A stretch of DNA of 64,000 bases from an uncultured Saprospiraceae bacterium (GTDB taxonomy: Bacteria > Bacteroidota > Bacteroidia > Chitinophagales > Saprospiraceae): contig CALFBH010000003.1 of NCBI GenBank assembly GCA_937951615.1, positions 23,344 through 87,343 on the forward strand, read 5' to 3'. This document shows, piece by piece, positions 28,041 to 38,547 of the stretch. The position numbers and the translations under genes are program-made. How positions within the stretch are numbered: the stretch's first letter is position 1; each line of letters starts with the position of its first letter. The notes beneath the pieces are model-generated. The model did not search any database. It saw only the letters and a list, made by a program, of their open reading frames with translations, and was not told where the DNA came from.

Positions 28041-28988
28041 ATGTCAGCAGAACACGTAAATTGTTTGATTATCGGCTCTGGACCTGCCGGATACACCGCA
28101 GCTATATATGCCTCTCGCGCCAACCTGAAACCAATTCTTTATACAGGACCAGAACCAGGTGGACAATTGATGATTACGACAGATGTCGAAAATTATCCAG
28201 GCTATAAAGACGGTATCATGGGACCACAAATGATGGAAGATTTTAAAGCGCAGGCAGAGCGATTTGGGACGGACATTCGTTATGAAGTCATTACAAAAGT
28301 TGATTTTTCCAGCCATCCACATAAGGTTTGGACAGACAGCGATACCGAGATACACGCCGATTCAGTCATCATATCTACAGGCGCGAGTGCCAAGTGGCTT
28401 GGCTTGGAAAACGAAGAAAGATTAGCGACAACAGGAGGAGGCGTTTCAGCCTGTGCAGTCTGTGATGGTTTCTTTTATAAAGGACAAGATGTGGCAGTCG
28501 TAGGAGCAGGAGATACTGCTGCTGAAGAGGCGCTTTATCTGTCGAATATTTGTACGAAAGTACACATGGTTGTCCGCCGCGATGAAATGCGGGCTTCTAA
28601 AATCATGCAGGCACGCGTCTTTAAAAAAGAAAATATAATTGTTCACTGGAACAATAATACCAAGACGATTTTGGAAGAAGACGGAAAAGTAACAGGCATT
28701 GAGTTGTTGAACAGCAAAACCAATGAAGAAACAACAATTCCAGTTACTGGGTTTTTTGTAGCCATCGGACATAAGCCCAATACTGGCATCTTCAAAGACT
28801 GGTTGGATACAGATGAGACAGGCTACATCATCACAAAAGCAGACAGCTCGAAGACAAATGTCGAAGGTGTATTTGCAAGCGGAGATGCGCAAGATCACGT
28901 CTATCGCCAAGCAGTGACTGCTGCCGGAACAGGCTGTATGGCTGCCCTTGATGCAGAGCGTTATCTTGGCGAGAAAGGGATTGTTTGA
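28041..28988 (+). CDS. trxB: Thioredoxin-disulfide reductase
   Basis: 315 residues, full family length. FAD-binding GSGPAG at 12-17, redox CAVC (Cys138, Cys141) in the NADPH domain, the NADPH fold GAGDTAAEE near 155, and the late FAD motif GVFASGDAQD. The enzyme passes electrons from NADPH to thioredoxin in the cytoplasm. It has its own -7 box upstream. The stop is followed by a phrase-repeat inverted element (28990-29083) and a terminator (29091-29126). Confidence 0.95.
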   Translation: MSAEHVNCLIIGSGPAGYTAAIYASRANLKPILYTGPEPGGQLMITTDVENYPGYKDGIMGPQMMEDFKAQAERFGTDIRYEVITKVDFSSHPHKVWTDSDTEIHADSVIISTGASAKWLGLENEERLATTGGGVSACAVCDGFFYKGQDVAVVGAGDTAAEEALYLSNICTKVHMVVRRDEMRASKIMQARVFKKENIIVHWNNNTKTILEEDGKVTGIELLNSKTNEETTIPVTGFFVAIGHKPNTGIFKDWLDTDETGYIITKADSSKTNVEGVFASGDAQDHVYRQAVTAAGTGCMAALDAERYLGEKGIV

Positions 28989-28989
28989 G

Positions 28990-29083
28990 TAAGTTTAAGT
29001 TTAAGTCGAAGATTAAGTTTAAAACAGGATGTTGCCAGGGGCAACACTTCACAGATTTAAACTTAATCTTGAACTTAAACTTA
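28990..29083. repeat. AAGTTTAAGTTTAAG phrase repeat as inverted pair around a hairpin
   Basis: Left arm 28990-29024 (AAGTTTAAGTTTAAGTCGAAG ... AAGTTTAAA), hairpin GTTGCCAGGGGCAAC at 29031-29045, right arm 29056-29083, which is the reverse complement of the left phrases. It directly follows the trxB stop. Confidence 0.65.
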
Positions 29084-29090
29084 TCCCCTT

Positions 29091-29126
29091 GCCCTGAATT
29101 TGTGAAATGGATTGCAAATTCAGGGC
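29091..29126 (+). terminator. Terminator of trxB
   Basis: GCCCTGAATTTG pairs with CAAATTCAGGGC, followed by ATTTTTA. Confidence 0.7.
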
Positions 29127-29155
29127 ATTTTTATGTCTGGTAGTTTTTACTTTTT

Positions 29156-29280
29156 CGGAATTGACCATTAATTGATTTGCACGCCTATTTCGCAAAAGCG
29201 ATGGGTTTAAACCCATCGCTTTTGCGAAATAGGCGGATGGAATTTTTTTTGGCATCTGAACCAATTAATGGTCAATTTCG
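29156..29280. repeat. 125-bp nested inverted-repeat element with perfect 54-bp core palindrome
   Basis: Outer arms of 20 bases at 29156-29175 and 29261-29280 (CGRAATTGACCATTAATTG, 18 of 20 matching as complements) enclose a perfect 54-bp palindrome at 29182-29235 built on CGCAAAAGCGATGGGTTTAA. The same core occurs at 40937-40990. It looks like a small non-coding mobile or structural element; no gene in it. The DNA from 29281 to 29444 holds a CTTAGCGTCTCTGCGAG phrase that recurs near 46155. Confidence 0.65.
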
Positions 29281-29444
29281 TACTTTTTTATAATTTTATT
29301 TTACTCCGTCGAAAAAATCTTGGCAGATTAAAACTTAAACTCAAGAAGAAATATTTTAGCTTATTGATTCAGTTTGTCTATTGCTAAGTCCTAAGAAAAT
29401 AAACTTTGCGTCTTAGCGTCTCTGCGAGAAAAATAGCTGATTTA

Positions 29445-29837
29445 CTAATTTGCCTTGCCCGCTGTGTCAGTTCTCCTAACGGTTTTCAACTCAAGCCACA
29501 CCACAATAAGCACAACTACAAACTCCAGCAAAAAATAACTTACGCCCAAACCAGTTAATTTTGGATAGTGATGAATGAGTAAGCCAATAGAAGCACACAG
29601 GTATAGCAGATTAGCATAGGCAATAATTTTCAGAAAAGTCCGCCAATTTTCCTTAATCTTAAAATAGCAGATAAAATCATAAACAGCAAATACGCAGGGA
29701 GCGAAAGATAAACCGTAGAGTACTTTTCTAGGCATTCCAAACGCACTTTCAAATTGTACTAAAATGACGCCCAGCAAAAAAGCAGATAATAATGCGCCAA
29801 AACCATCTAGCAAAAATAACTTCTTTGAATCTAACAT
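29445..29837 (-). CDS. Small four-helix membrane protein of unknown function
   Basis: 130 residues. Four hydrophobic helices (residues ~8-28, ~38-58, ~67-88, ~95-114) with a basic C-terminal tail VRRTDTAGKAN. Proteins of this size and layout are frequent in Bacteroidota and have no assigned role. It starts MLDSKKLFLLDGFGALLSAF, and no signal peptide is cleaved. A short TATCCCGATAATTATCGGG hairpin with AAGTTTAAG phrases lies just upstream (29839-29880). Single gene between the trxB region and the beta-helix gene. Confidence 0.65.
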   Translation of the reverse strand: MLDSKKLFLLDGFGALLSAFLLGVILVQFESAFGMPRKVLYGLSFAPCVFAVYDFICYFKIKENWRTFLKIIAYANLLYLCASIGLLIHHYPKLTGLGVSYFLLEFVVVLIVVWLELKTVRRTDTAGKAN

Positions 29838-29967
29838 ATTAAGTTTATCCCGATAATTATCGGGAAAGTTTAAGTTTAAACATGGAAAGCGTGGCGTGTA
29901 CTTTTAGCCACGAATGCATAAATATAGCTCATTCGTGTATTCGTGGCTAACCCATGTAACAGGAAAT
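29838..29967. repeat. Short hairpin and phrase repeat between genes
   Basis: CCCGATAATTATCGGG hairpin within AAGTTTAAGTTTAAAC phrases, then TTCGTGTATTCGTGGC (around 29930-29950), a phrase that recurs near 53435-53455. Confidence 0.5.
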
Positions 29968-32544
29968 TTATTTTTTCACTTCAAAAGCCTTAGTCTCGCC
30001 GCCATGTTCTGCTTCAATGGTATAATAATAAGTCCCATTTTCCAAGTCCGCACGATCAATACTCAGCTTATATATGCCTCGACTTTGAACAGCATCTTTT
30101 TCCAAGACGCGCACAAGCTGACCGTTTTTATCACTAATAAAGATATCGATTTTTTCGTTTCCTGTCAATTGATAAAACAATTTGACATTGCCATCTTCTA
30201 ATTGTTTGATGTCTCCCTGGAGGATACGTTTCGCAGAAGGTTTGGGGTCTGCATTATTGGTGCGATAAGCAGCGATTGGAGAAGTATAAGCAGCAGTAGG
30301 GCAGACTTCCCTGATTTCGGCTGTAAAATCAGCTCCAACCATTGCTTCAAAATCATATTCCAGACAAATATTCTCACCTGCTCTATAAGTCATATCTGTT
30401 GGGGCATCAATTTGGCTAGTCGATAAAATAGACGCGCTGGCAGTTTGTAAATGCAGCCCGCCTGTATAATTATCAGTCAAGACAAGATTGGGCGCAGCAT
30501 CAATACATACGGTACGATATTCGTCATCTATTAAGCCAATTTGACTGTACGGAATTGAGCCGATGCAAGAATAGCCTGCATAAGAAGTCGCTGCTGCAAT
30601 TTGTGCAAGACTGGCATTGTCCAAACTGATACCCGCATCAGAATGATTGGTGCCTAAACTAACCCCCCAATCTGTTGCTGTAGCCGCATTGATGTCCACG
30701 ATAGTCGGCGTATTGATGCCTACATTACAATCAATCTGACAGCCATTCGGTAAATCATGTGGATAATCAGGCTCTAAAATATCAACAATACTTGGATATT
30801 GCGTACTCCAGGGTGGACTTTGATAAGGAACGGAAAGTACTCGATTGACCAAGCCCGTATTGGTCAGATTATAGCCTCTCGAAACGCCTCTATTGTCAAT
30901 ATGAACCGTTTTTTCGCAATCAATAGAAAGGTTATTATGCGCATTTACATCATGTCCACCTCCGATAAAAACGCCGACATCTATGCCTTGAAAAATATTA
31001 TTGTGAATCTCATCGCCACTGTCTCCATCATCGAAATACATGCCGTGTGCCTGCGGTGAACTGTGGACATAATTGTAGCGAAACACAGAACCATAACTCG
31101 TCCAGTCATTCCAGGAATAAAAAGCCCCCATGTCATTCGAGACCCGACAAATATCATAAATTTCGTTATACTCAAAAATATGATTATTGCCGCAAAACTC
31201 AATGCCGACATGCGGTGTTCCATGGATTTTATTATGGGCAACATACATGCCGACATTATTATCATCGTATTTTCTAGGTATCTGTACCGCTGGCGCGTAG
31301 ATAACTTTTACTTTCCCAAATTCGTAAATGTGATTGTTTACAGCTGTATGTCCTGCATGGGAGAGGGTTTGCCGATTTCCGCCTGATAAATAAATACCAC
31401 CTGCACCCAGATCATGAATGTCATTACTGACAATATCGTGGCTACTGCCATCAAAAACCTGAACGGCATCGAGAATGAAGTTTTTGATTTCACAACCTGC
31501 GACCAGATTGTCATAACCTCCGTTGATTTGAATGGCTGAACCTAGTCCGTAATCAAATTCCAAATCAATAATATCTACATAATCTACATCGTCTAATTTG
31601 AAAATCGGAATATTCTGGTCGAGAATACTGACTTCCGTAGCTGTTGCCGGTAGCCAGATATACAACATATTGGTATTGAAATTAACTGCCCATTCGCCTT
31701 CTCTATCTATTTCTTCCAATAAATTAATCGCCATATATCGCTCCATTCCATTTCCTGCTGGTCTAGTATATTTGTCGCCTATTCCGCCAGGTACAGAAGT
31801 GGTTTGTGTAACAATTCGATTCAGCGTATCAATAGAGGCTGTACGCACCGCATCATATTGCCAGGCAACTCGCCAATAGCCTTGAAACCATAAACCATCA
31901 TTCACAGCTTCCATCCAGCGACTATGCCGATCACCTCTGTATTTAAAAATGCCCGGACTGTCATTTTGCAAAACAGTATGCATGGTCATCATCGAATCAT
32001 TTGGATAACGAGATAGAGGCAATTGTCCGTCCAAGTCGGTATAAATTTGAAATAAATCCTGATTAGCTGCTGGAAAATAATCGGGCCAAGTATCCATATT
32101 TTGCACGCCAAGTGCAGCCAAGTCCAGCGTTTTGATTTGCCAGGATGCTGCAGGATCAATACGTGCCAATAAAGCCAGATCAGTCAGCGGTGCAAATGAA
32201 GAAACGGGAATAGCTTTATTTAAATGTAATTTTGCCTGATGCTTATTGAGTGCTTTGTAGCTGATTCGGGCTGACGCCGTTCCGCCATCCTGGCTGGATA
32301 ATTCAAAACTACTGTTCAGAAAATAATCTCCATCCATCAGCCAGACGCTTACCGTTCCTGGCGTCGAAATTGTTCGGATTTCATCTCTTGCGCGTTCCAG
32401 CGTTTTAAATGGAGCAGTCGTCGAAAGTCCTGAATTTAAATCATCTCCTGTTGGGGAAACATATAATTCTAGGTCGGACTGGGCAAAGGCTGCTTGTGTT
32501 TGTAGTATGTATACAAACAGCATTATCATAGCATTTCTTAACAT
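29968..32544 (-). CDS. Secreted right-handed beta-helix protein with T9SS sorting domain
   Basis: 858 residues, Sec signal ending AAFAQ. LYVSPTGDDLNSG and FKTLERARDEIR are the usual opening of pectate-lyase-fold beta-helix enzymes. GERYMAINLLEEI-type and GEWAVN-NTNMLYIWLP segments around residues 260-300 resemble the GH141 group. Residues ~320-560 are helix coils rich in N-N-I and G-I turns (HNKIHGTPHVGIEFCGNN, YNEIYDICRVSND, HNNIFQGIDVGVFIGGG). The end (QLTGNEKIDIFISDKNGQLV ... GTYYYTIEAEHGGETKAFEVKK) is a type A T9SS domain. It probably acts on a polysaccharide outside the cell. Substrate unknown; the GH141 link is tentative. Confidence 0.82.
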   Translation of the reverse strand: MLRNAMIMLFVYILQTQAAFAQSDLELYVSPTGDDLNSGLSTTAPFKTLERARDEIRTISTPGTVSVWLMDGDYFLNSSFELSSQDGGTASARISYKALNKHQAKLHLNKAIPVSSFAPLTDLALLARIDPAASWQIKTLDLAALGVQNMDTWPDYFPAANQDLFQIYTDLDGQLPLSRYPNDSMMTMHTVLQNDSPGIFKYRGDRHSRWMEAVNDGLWFQGYWRVAWQYDAVRTASIDTLNRIVTQTTSVPGGIGDKYTRPAGNGMERYMAINLLEEIDREGEWAVNFNTNMLYIWLPATATEVSILDQNIPIFKLDDVDYVDIIDLEFDYGLGSAIQINGGYDNLVAGCEIKNFILDAVQVFDGSSHDIVSNDIHDLGAGGIYLSGGNRQTLSHAGHTAVNNHIYEFGKVKVIYAPAVQIPRKYDDNNVGMYVAHNKIHGTPHVGIEFCGNNHIFEYNEIYDICRVSNDMGAFYSWNDWTSYGSVFRYNYVHSSPQAHGMYFDDGDSGDEIHNNIFQGIDVGVFIGGGHDVNAHNNLSIDCEKTVHIDNRGVSRGYNLTNTGLVNRVLSVPYQSPPWSTQYPSIVDILEPDYPHDLPNGCQIDCNVGINTPTIVDINAATATDWGVSLGTNHSDAGISLDNASLAQIAAATSYAGYSCIGSIPYSQIGLIDDEYRTVCIDAAPNLVLTDNYTGGLHLQTASASILSTSQIDAPTDMTYRAGENICLEYDFEAMVGADFTAEIREVCPTAAYTSPIAAYRTNNADPKPSAKRILQGDIKQLEDGNVKLFYQLTGNEKIDIFISDKNGQLVRVLEKDAVQSRGIYKLSIDRADLENGTYYYTIEAEHGGETKAFEVKK

Positions 32545-32654
32545 GGTGTAGTAATTGGTTATTAATTAGGAATTGATGTAATATGATACGGGGTGTCAGT
32601 AATTTTGTTGCTGATTGGTCTAAAGATAAGAATGTTTGTAAATACAAATAAAAA

Positions 32655-32679
32655 AGCACCTCCGAAAATCGAAGATGCT
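32655..32679 (-). terminator. Terminator of sodB
   Basis: On the minus strand AGCATCTTCGA pairs with TCGGAGGTGCT (two G-U pairs) and is followed by a run of T (A-run at 32648-32654 on the plus strand). Confidence 0.7.
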
Positions 32680-32761
32680 TCTATATCAATAACGAGAAAG
32701 AAAAGAGGTCGTTGAGCAAAGCGAAACGCCCCATTCATCATTCATCGTTTATCATTCATCA

Positions 32762-33370
32762 TTACTTAGCTGCTGCAAAACGAGCTGCTACTGCATCCCA
32801 GTCAATAACATTGAAAAATGCAGACACGTAGTCAGGACGACGGTTTTGGTAATTCAGGTAATAAGCATGTTCCCATACATCCAGTCCGAGGACAGGTGTA
32901 CCACGTTCTTCAGCAATATCCATCAGTGGATTATCCTGATTAGGCGTAGAAGTAACAGCCAGTGAGTCATCAGCTTTTACGATCAACCAAGCCCAGCCCG
33001 AACCAAAACGAGTTTTAGCCGCTGCACTGAAAGCATCTTTAAAGCCATCAAAAGAACCAAATGCTTTGTCGATAGCCGCACCCAAGTCGCCAGAAGGCGT
33101 TCCGCCACCTTTAGGAGACATGACTGACCAGAACAAACTGTGGTTGTAAAAGCCACCGCCATTATTGCGAACACCACCAGAGTGACCAGAAACGCCAGCG
33201 AGAATATCTTCGATAGACTTGTCAGCCAAATCCGTGCCTTCAATAGCTGCATTCAGTTTGTTGGTATATCCATTATGATGTTTGCCGTGGTGAATTTGCA
33301 TTGTCTTTTCATCAATATGAGGAGCTAATGCATCGTGTGCGTAGGGTAAATCAGGAAGTTTAAATGCCAT
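32762..33370 (-). CDS. sodB: Superoxide dismutase, Fe/Mn family
   Basis: 202 residues. Metal ligands can be matched as His27 ([10 protein letters not shown]), His77 ([11 protein letters not shown]), Asp164 and His168 (DVWEHAYY). A Gly four residues before His77 and Gln145 (TPNQDNP) are the Mn-type arrangement, so the enzyme may be Mn-dependent or cambialistic. No signal peptide, so cytosolic. It removes superoxide. Single gene: the repeat CATTCATCATTCATCG and a terminator (32655-32679) lie downstream. Another hairpin separates it from the gene upstream. Confidence 0.95.
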   Translation of the reverse strand: MAFKLPDLPYAHDALAPHIDEKTMQIHHGKHHNGYTNKLNAAIEGTDLADKSIEDILAGVSGHSGGVRNNGGGFYNHSLFWSVMSPKGGGTPSGDLGAAIDKAFGSFDGFKDAFSAAAKTRFGSGWAWLIVKADDSLAVTSTPNQDNPLMDIAEERGTPVLGLDVWEHAYYLNYQNRRPDYVSAFFNVIDWDAVAARFAAAK

Positions 33371-33517
33371 AATATTTTTTACTTTTTGTTAATTTTAAAT
33401 GTGTTGTTGTATTAGGTGGTGTTGATGTGTTGTCGTGACCACTGTACTTTTAACAGCCGCAAAGATAAAGAAGTTTTGAATTTTTATAGTAAATATTTGA
33501 ACCTTACTTCTTCCGAA

Positions 33518-33559
33518 GCATACGTTTACTAAACCTTCGTAGGTTTAGTAAACGTATGC
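33518..33559. terminator. Perfect 19-bp stem-loop
   Basis: GCATACGTTTACTAAACCT pairs with its exact complement around TCGT. On the minus strand it lies just behind the small frame at 33583-33738 and the fadH-like gene. A related imperfect hairpin (GGTTTAGCAAACTTGC) is at 37821-37870. Confidence 0.6.
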
Positions 33560-33582
33560 GCTGCGCAATTCTCATCATATCT

Positions 33583-33738
33583 TTATGGACAATCCACATC
33601 GTTCACAGTTAGACTGGCTGGACCTTCCAAACTACAATTGAGTCCGATGACCAGCTTTTGAGACTTAAGAGATAAGCTGTGCGCTGGTGGGGCAATGACA
33701 TTTTGTAATTCTATTTCGTCTTTCGCAACAAATGTCAT
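33583..33738 (-). CDS. Possible small protein of 51 residues
   Basis: An ATG frame of 51 codons lies 40 bases behind the fadH-like stop and ends 24 bases before a perfect terminator-like stem. The peptide (MTFVAKDEIELQNVIAPP ... NCSLEGPASLTVNDVDCP) has no recognised family, two Cys and no membrane segment. Its place between a gene and a terminator is the only support. Chance cannot be excluded. Confidence 0.35.
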   Translation of the reverse strand: MTFVAKDEIELQNVIAPPAHSLSLKSQKLVIGLNCSLEGPASLTVNDVDCP

Positions 33739-33778
33739 GTCTTGTATTAAAATATTTTTTCTAAGTTATGAGTGTGAA

Positions 33779-36254
<2,476 letters not shown>

Positions 36255-37718
36255 ATGAAGCTCAAATTTATTCTTCTGCTGCTGCTATGCTGTGGACTCT
36301 TTAAACTAAGCACCGCACAATGCCCCACATCCAGTATCACACTAAGTACACAGGCAGATATTGATAATTTTTCGACCGACTATCCTGGCTGTACGATGAT
36401 TCCTGCTGGGGTAGATGTCACGATTCAGGACGATAATAATGGCATAGATAATATTACCAATCTAAATGGTCTTAGCCAGCTAACTTCTATTGGCGAAGAC
36501 CTTAGTATTATTGATAATGCTGTCTTAACGAACATAGACGGTCTTAGTCAGTTGACTTCTATTGGTGTATTCTTTTTCATTAGTGAGAATGCTGTCTTAA
36601 CGAACGTAGACGGTCTTAGTCAGTTGACTTCTATTGGCGGAAGTTTTTTTATTTATCGTAGCGATGCCTTAACGAACTTGGACGGTCTTAGTCAACTGGC
36701 TACTATTGGCGGATTCCTTTTCATGCGTGAGAATACTGCCTTAACGAACTTGGATGGTCTTAGTCAACTGACTTCTATTGGCGGAAACCTTTTCATGCGT
36801 ACGAATGCTGCCTTAACCAACGTAGACGGTCTTAACCAGCTGACTTCTGTTGGCGGATTCCTTGCCATTTCTCAAAATAATGCCTTAACGAATGTAGATG
36901 GTCTTAGTCAACTGACTTCTATTGGCGAACAGCTTGGCATTAATAATAATAATGTCTTAACGAATATAGATGGTCTTAGCCAGCTGACTTCTGTTGGCGG
37001 CGGCATTTATGTTGAAGATAATCTCGCTTTAACGAATGTAGATGGTCTTAGCCAGGTGACTTCTATTCCTGACGGCCTTCGTATTAATGATAATGCTGCC
37101 TTAACGAACGTAAATGGTCTTAGCCAGGTGACTTCTGTTGGCGGAAGCCTTCGTATTAATGATAATGCTGCCTTAACGAACGTAGATGGTCTTGGTCAGG
37201 TGACTTCTGTTGGCGGAGACCTTGAAGTTCAAAATAATGCCTCACTGAATCAATGCTGCGCTTTTTGCCCTTTATTTGCCGCTGATGCTCTTGATGCTAC
37301 GGTCATTGACGGTACGATTACTATTCAAAATAACCTTACCGACTGCAATAGTGAAGCAGAAATCAATGCCTGTAGTCCATGTGGGCTTGCACCTGTACCT
37401 ACGCTAGGACAATGGGGACTTATCCTACTGGCTTTATTGCTGCTGAATATCGGCGTTTTATCTATTTATCAAAGTCGCTACCAAGTGGCTGGTGTTTCTG
37501 GGGCTTATTTTTCTAGTATGACTATGGGGATTACTACGGTGCTGACGGATAGAAAAGCTTTCTTGAAGCAATACGTATTTGCTGCGGTGTTTATTGTGAT
37601 TTTATTTGCGATAAGCAGCTTATTCTTCGGCTATGGACTGATGCCTTTTGATGTACCGGGTAGTATTTTGGCGGCTGGTTTATTGGCTTTTTGTATGCGG
37701 ACGCTGGAACTGAGGTAG
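36255..37718 (+). CDS. Secreted protein with eleven 24-residue leucine-rich (L-domain-like) repeats and IPTL-type C-terminal sorting signal
   Basis: 487 residues with signal peptide MKLKFILLLLLCCGLFKLSTAQ. Residues ~75-335 are eleven 24-residue units of the form 'N-x-D-G-L-S-Q-L-T-S-I-G-G-x-L-x-I-x-x-N-x-x-L-T', resembling receptor L-domain/LRR solenoids. The 72-bp DNA units are nearly identical, so copy number may vary. After a Cys-rich segment comes APVPTLGQWGLILLALLLLN, the shape of an IPTL-CTERM sorting signal (motif, hydrophobic helix). Unlike the usual form it is followed by ~80 more residues with two further hydrophobic stretches instead of ending in a few basic residues. Anchoring or exosortase processing at the envelope is inferred. 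Confidence 0.72.
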   Translation: MKLKFILLLLLCCGLFKLSTAQCPTSSITLSTQADIDNFSTDYPGCTMIPAGVDVTIQDDNNGIDNITNLNGLSQLTSIGEDLSIIDNAVLTNIDGLSQLTSIGVFFFISENAVLTNVDGLSQLTSIGGSFFIYRSDALTNLDGLSQLATIGGFLFMRENTALTNLDGLSQLTSIGGNLFMRTNAALTNVDGLNQLTSVGGFLAISQNNALTNVDGLSQLTSIGEQLGINNNNVLTNIDGLSQLTSVGGGIYVEDNLALTNVDGLSQVTSIPDGLRINDNAALTNVNGLSQVTSVGGSLRINDNAALTNVDGLGQVTSVGGDLEVQNNASLNQCCAFCPLFAADALDATVIDGTITIQNNLTDCNSEAEINACSPCGLAPVPTLGQWGLILLALLLLNIGVLSIYQSRYQVAGVSGAYFSSMTMGITTVLTDRKAFLKQYVFAAVFIVILFAISSLFFGYGLMPFDVPGSILAAGLLAFCMRTLELR

Positions 37719-37820
37719 GAGGACTGAATTGTGAATTGATATAATTGCTAAATGGTGTGACTAAGATCTTGTTATCATGTAGTCATACAGTTATCAAAAT
37801 ACAAAAAGCTCCTGAACATA

Positions 37821-37870
37821 GGTTTAGCAAACTTGCTTCTCGCGAGGTCTTCGCGCAAGTTTACCAAACC
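37821..37870. terminator. Bidirectional stem-loop between converging genes
   Basis: GGTTTAGCAAACTTGC and GCAAGTTTACCAAACC pair with two mismatches, with CGCGAGGTCTTCGCG as an inner hairpin. It lies between the converging repeat-protein gene and the broken module gene. Confidence 0.5.
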
Positions 37871-37889
37871 GTCGAACTCTGATACTTGC

Positions 37890-38366
37890 TTACTTATACA
37901 CTATACGAATCCCTTCTCTCCAGCCTACTGCCGTTGTTGGGTCTTGACCTCTGGCATAGGTGTTTGCTCTCCATTCTGACGATGGCTTTGAAGGTTGCAT
38001 AATCCATTTGTTTGTTTTGCTTTTATAAAAGATATAATGCTCACTGCCATTTCTTTTATAAACTGCGCCTGACTCGAAGTATTTACCATTATAATTGTTA
38101 TCCTTATGTCCTGAAACGAAGAGTGAAGGACCTCTGCAAATTGAGCATTTCTTAGGAACGCCCGGATTTGGGTCACCAAAAGTAGCATTAGTACATGGTG
38201 TGCCATTAGGAACAGTTTTTACAGTAAATTTTCCATTTGCGCCATAGCGCACTGCTTGTGTACCTCGGATGTTTAGGGATTGTCCTTCCTGGGCAACGGT
38301 TTTCCAGCCTTTAGCTTTTGTTTTTGCTAATAAACTGATTGTTAGTTTTTTATATAAATTAAATCC
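37890..38366 (-). pseudogene. Secreted carbohydrate-binding-like module, start codon and signal peptide damaged
   Basis: The frame ends at 37890 and stays open upstream to a TAG near 38370. The body GWKTVAQEGQSLNIRGTQAVRYG ... is a recognisable secreted module: VRYGANGKFTVKTV, CTNATFGDPNPGVPKKC and a C-terminal WREGIRIVYK. The two or four Cys and FGDP-x-PGV-x-K-x-C occur in extracellular bacterial enzymes and look lectin- or CBM-like, but I know no established name. Upstream the frame reads KKLTISLLA, like the start of a Sec signal, yet the codon before it is TAT, not ATG, and the hydrophobic core is missing. An ATG at 38252 would give a 120-residue piece lacking the module's first strands. 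Confidence 0.55.
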
Positions 38367-38426
38367 CTATTAGCTTTTGATGAAAACATCAGGGTAAATA
38401 AGTGTTTTTTATATGATTTTTATATA

Positions 38427-38461
38427 AAAAAAGCCTTCCCAAATCATTTGAGAAGGCTTTT
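38427..38461 (-). terminator. Terminator of the toxin-like gene
   Basis: AAAAAGCCTTCCCAAAT and ATTTGAGAAGGCTTTTG pair with one mismatch and an A-run that is a T-run on the minus strand. The stem core is shared with 40892-40925. Confidence 0.65.
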
Positions 38462-38547
38462 GCAAAATTGCGAGATGATTGCTTACTTATAAAAAAGACA
38501 GCTCCTTCACTCAAAAAATCATCTCTGACATATTTTAAACCGAAGTA

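Noticed and set aside
36470..37250. CRISPR or non-coding tandem array
   Set aside because: Units of 72 bp keep one long reading frame with a signal peptide and a clear protein repeat pattern; it is coding.
36255..37718. Diversity-generating retroelement target
   Set aside because: The repeats vary in a few positions, but no template repeat or reverse transcriptase is near; the group II intron lies 26 kb away.
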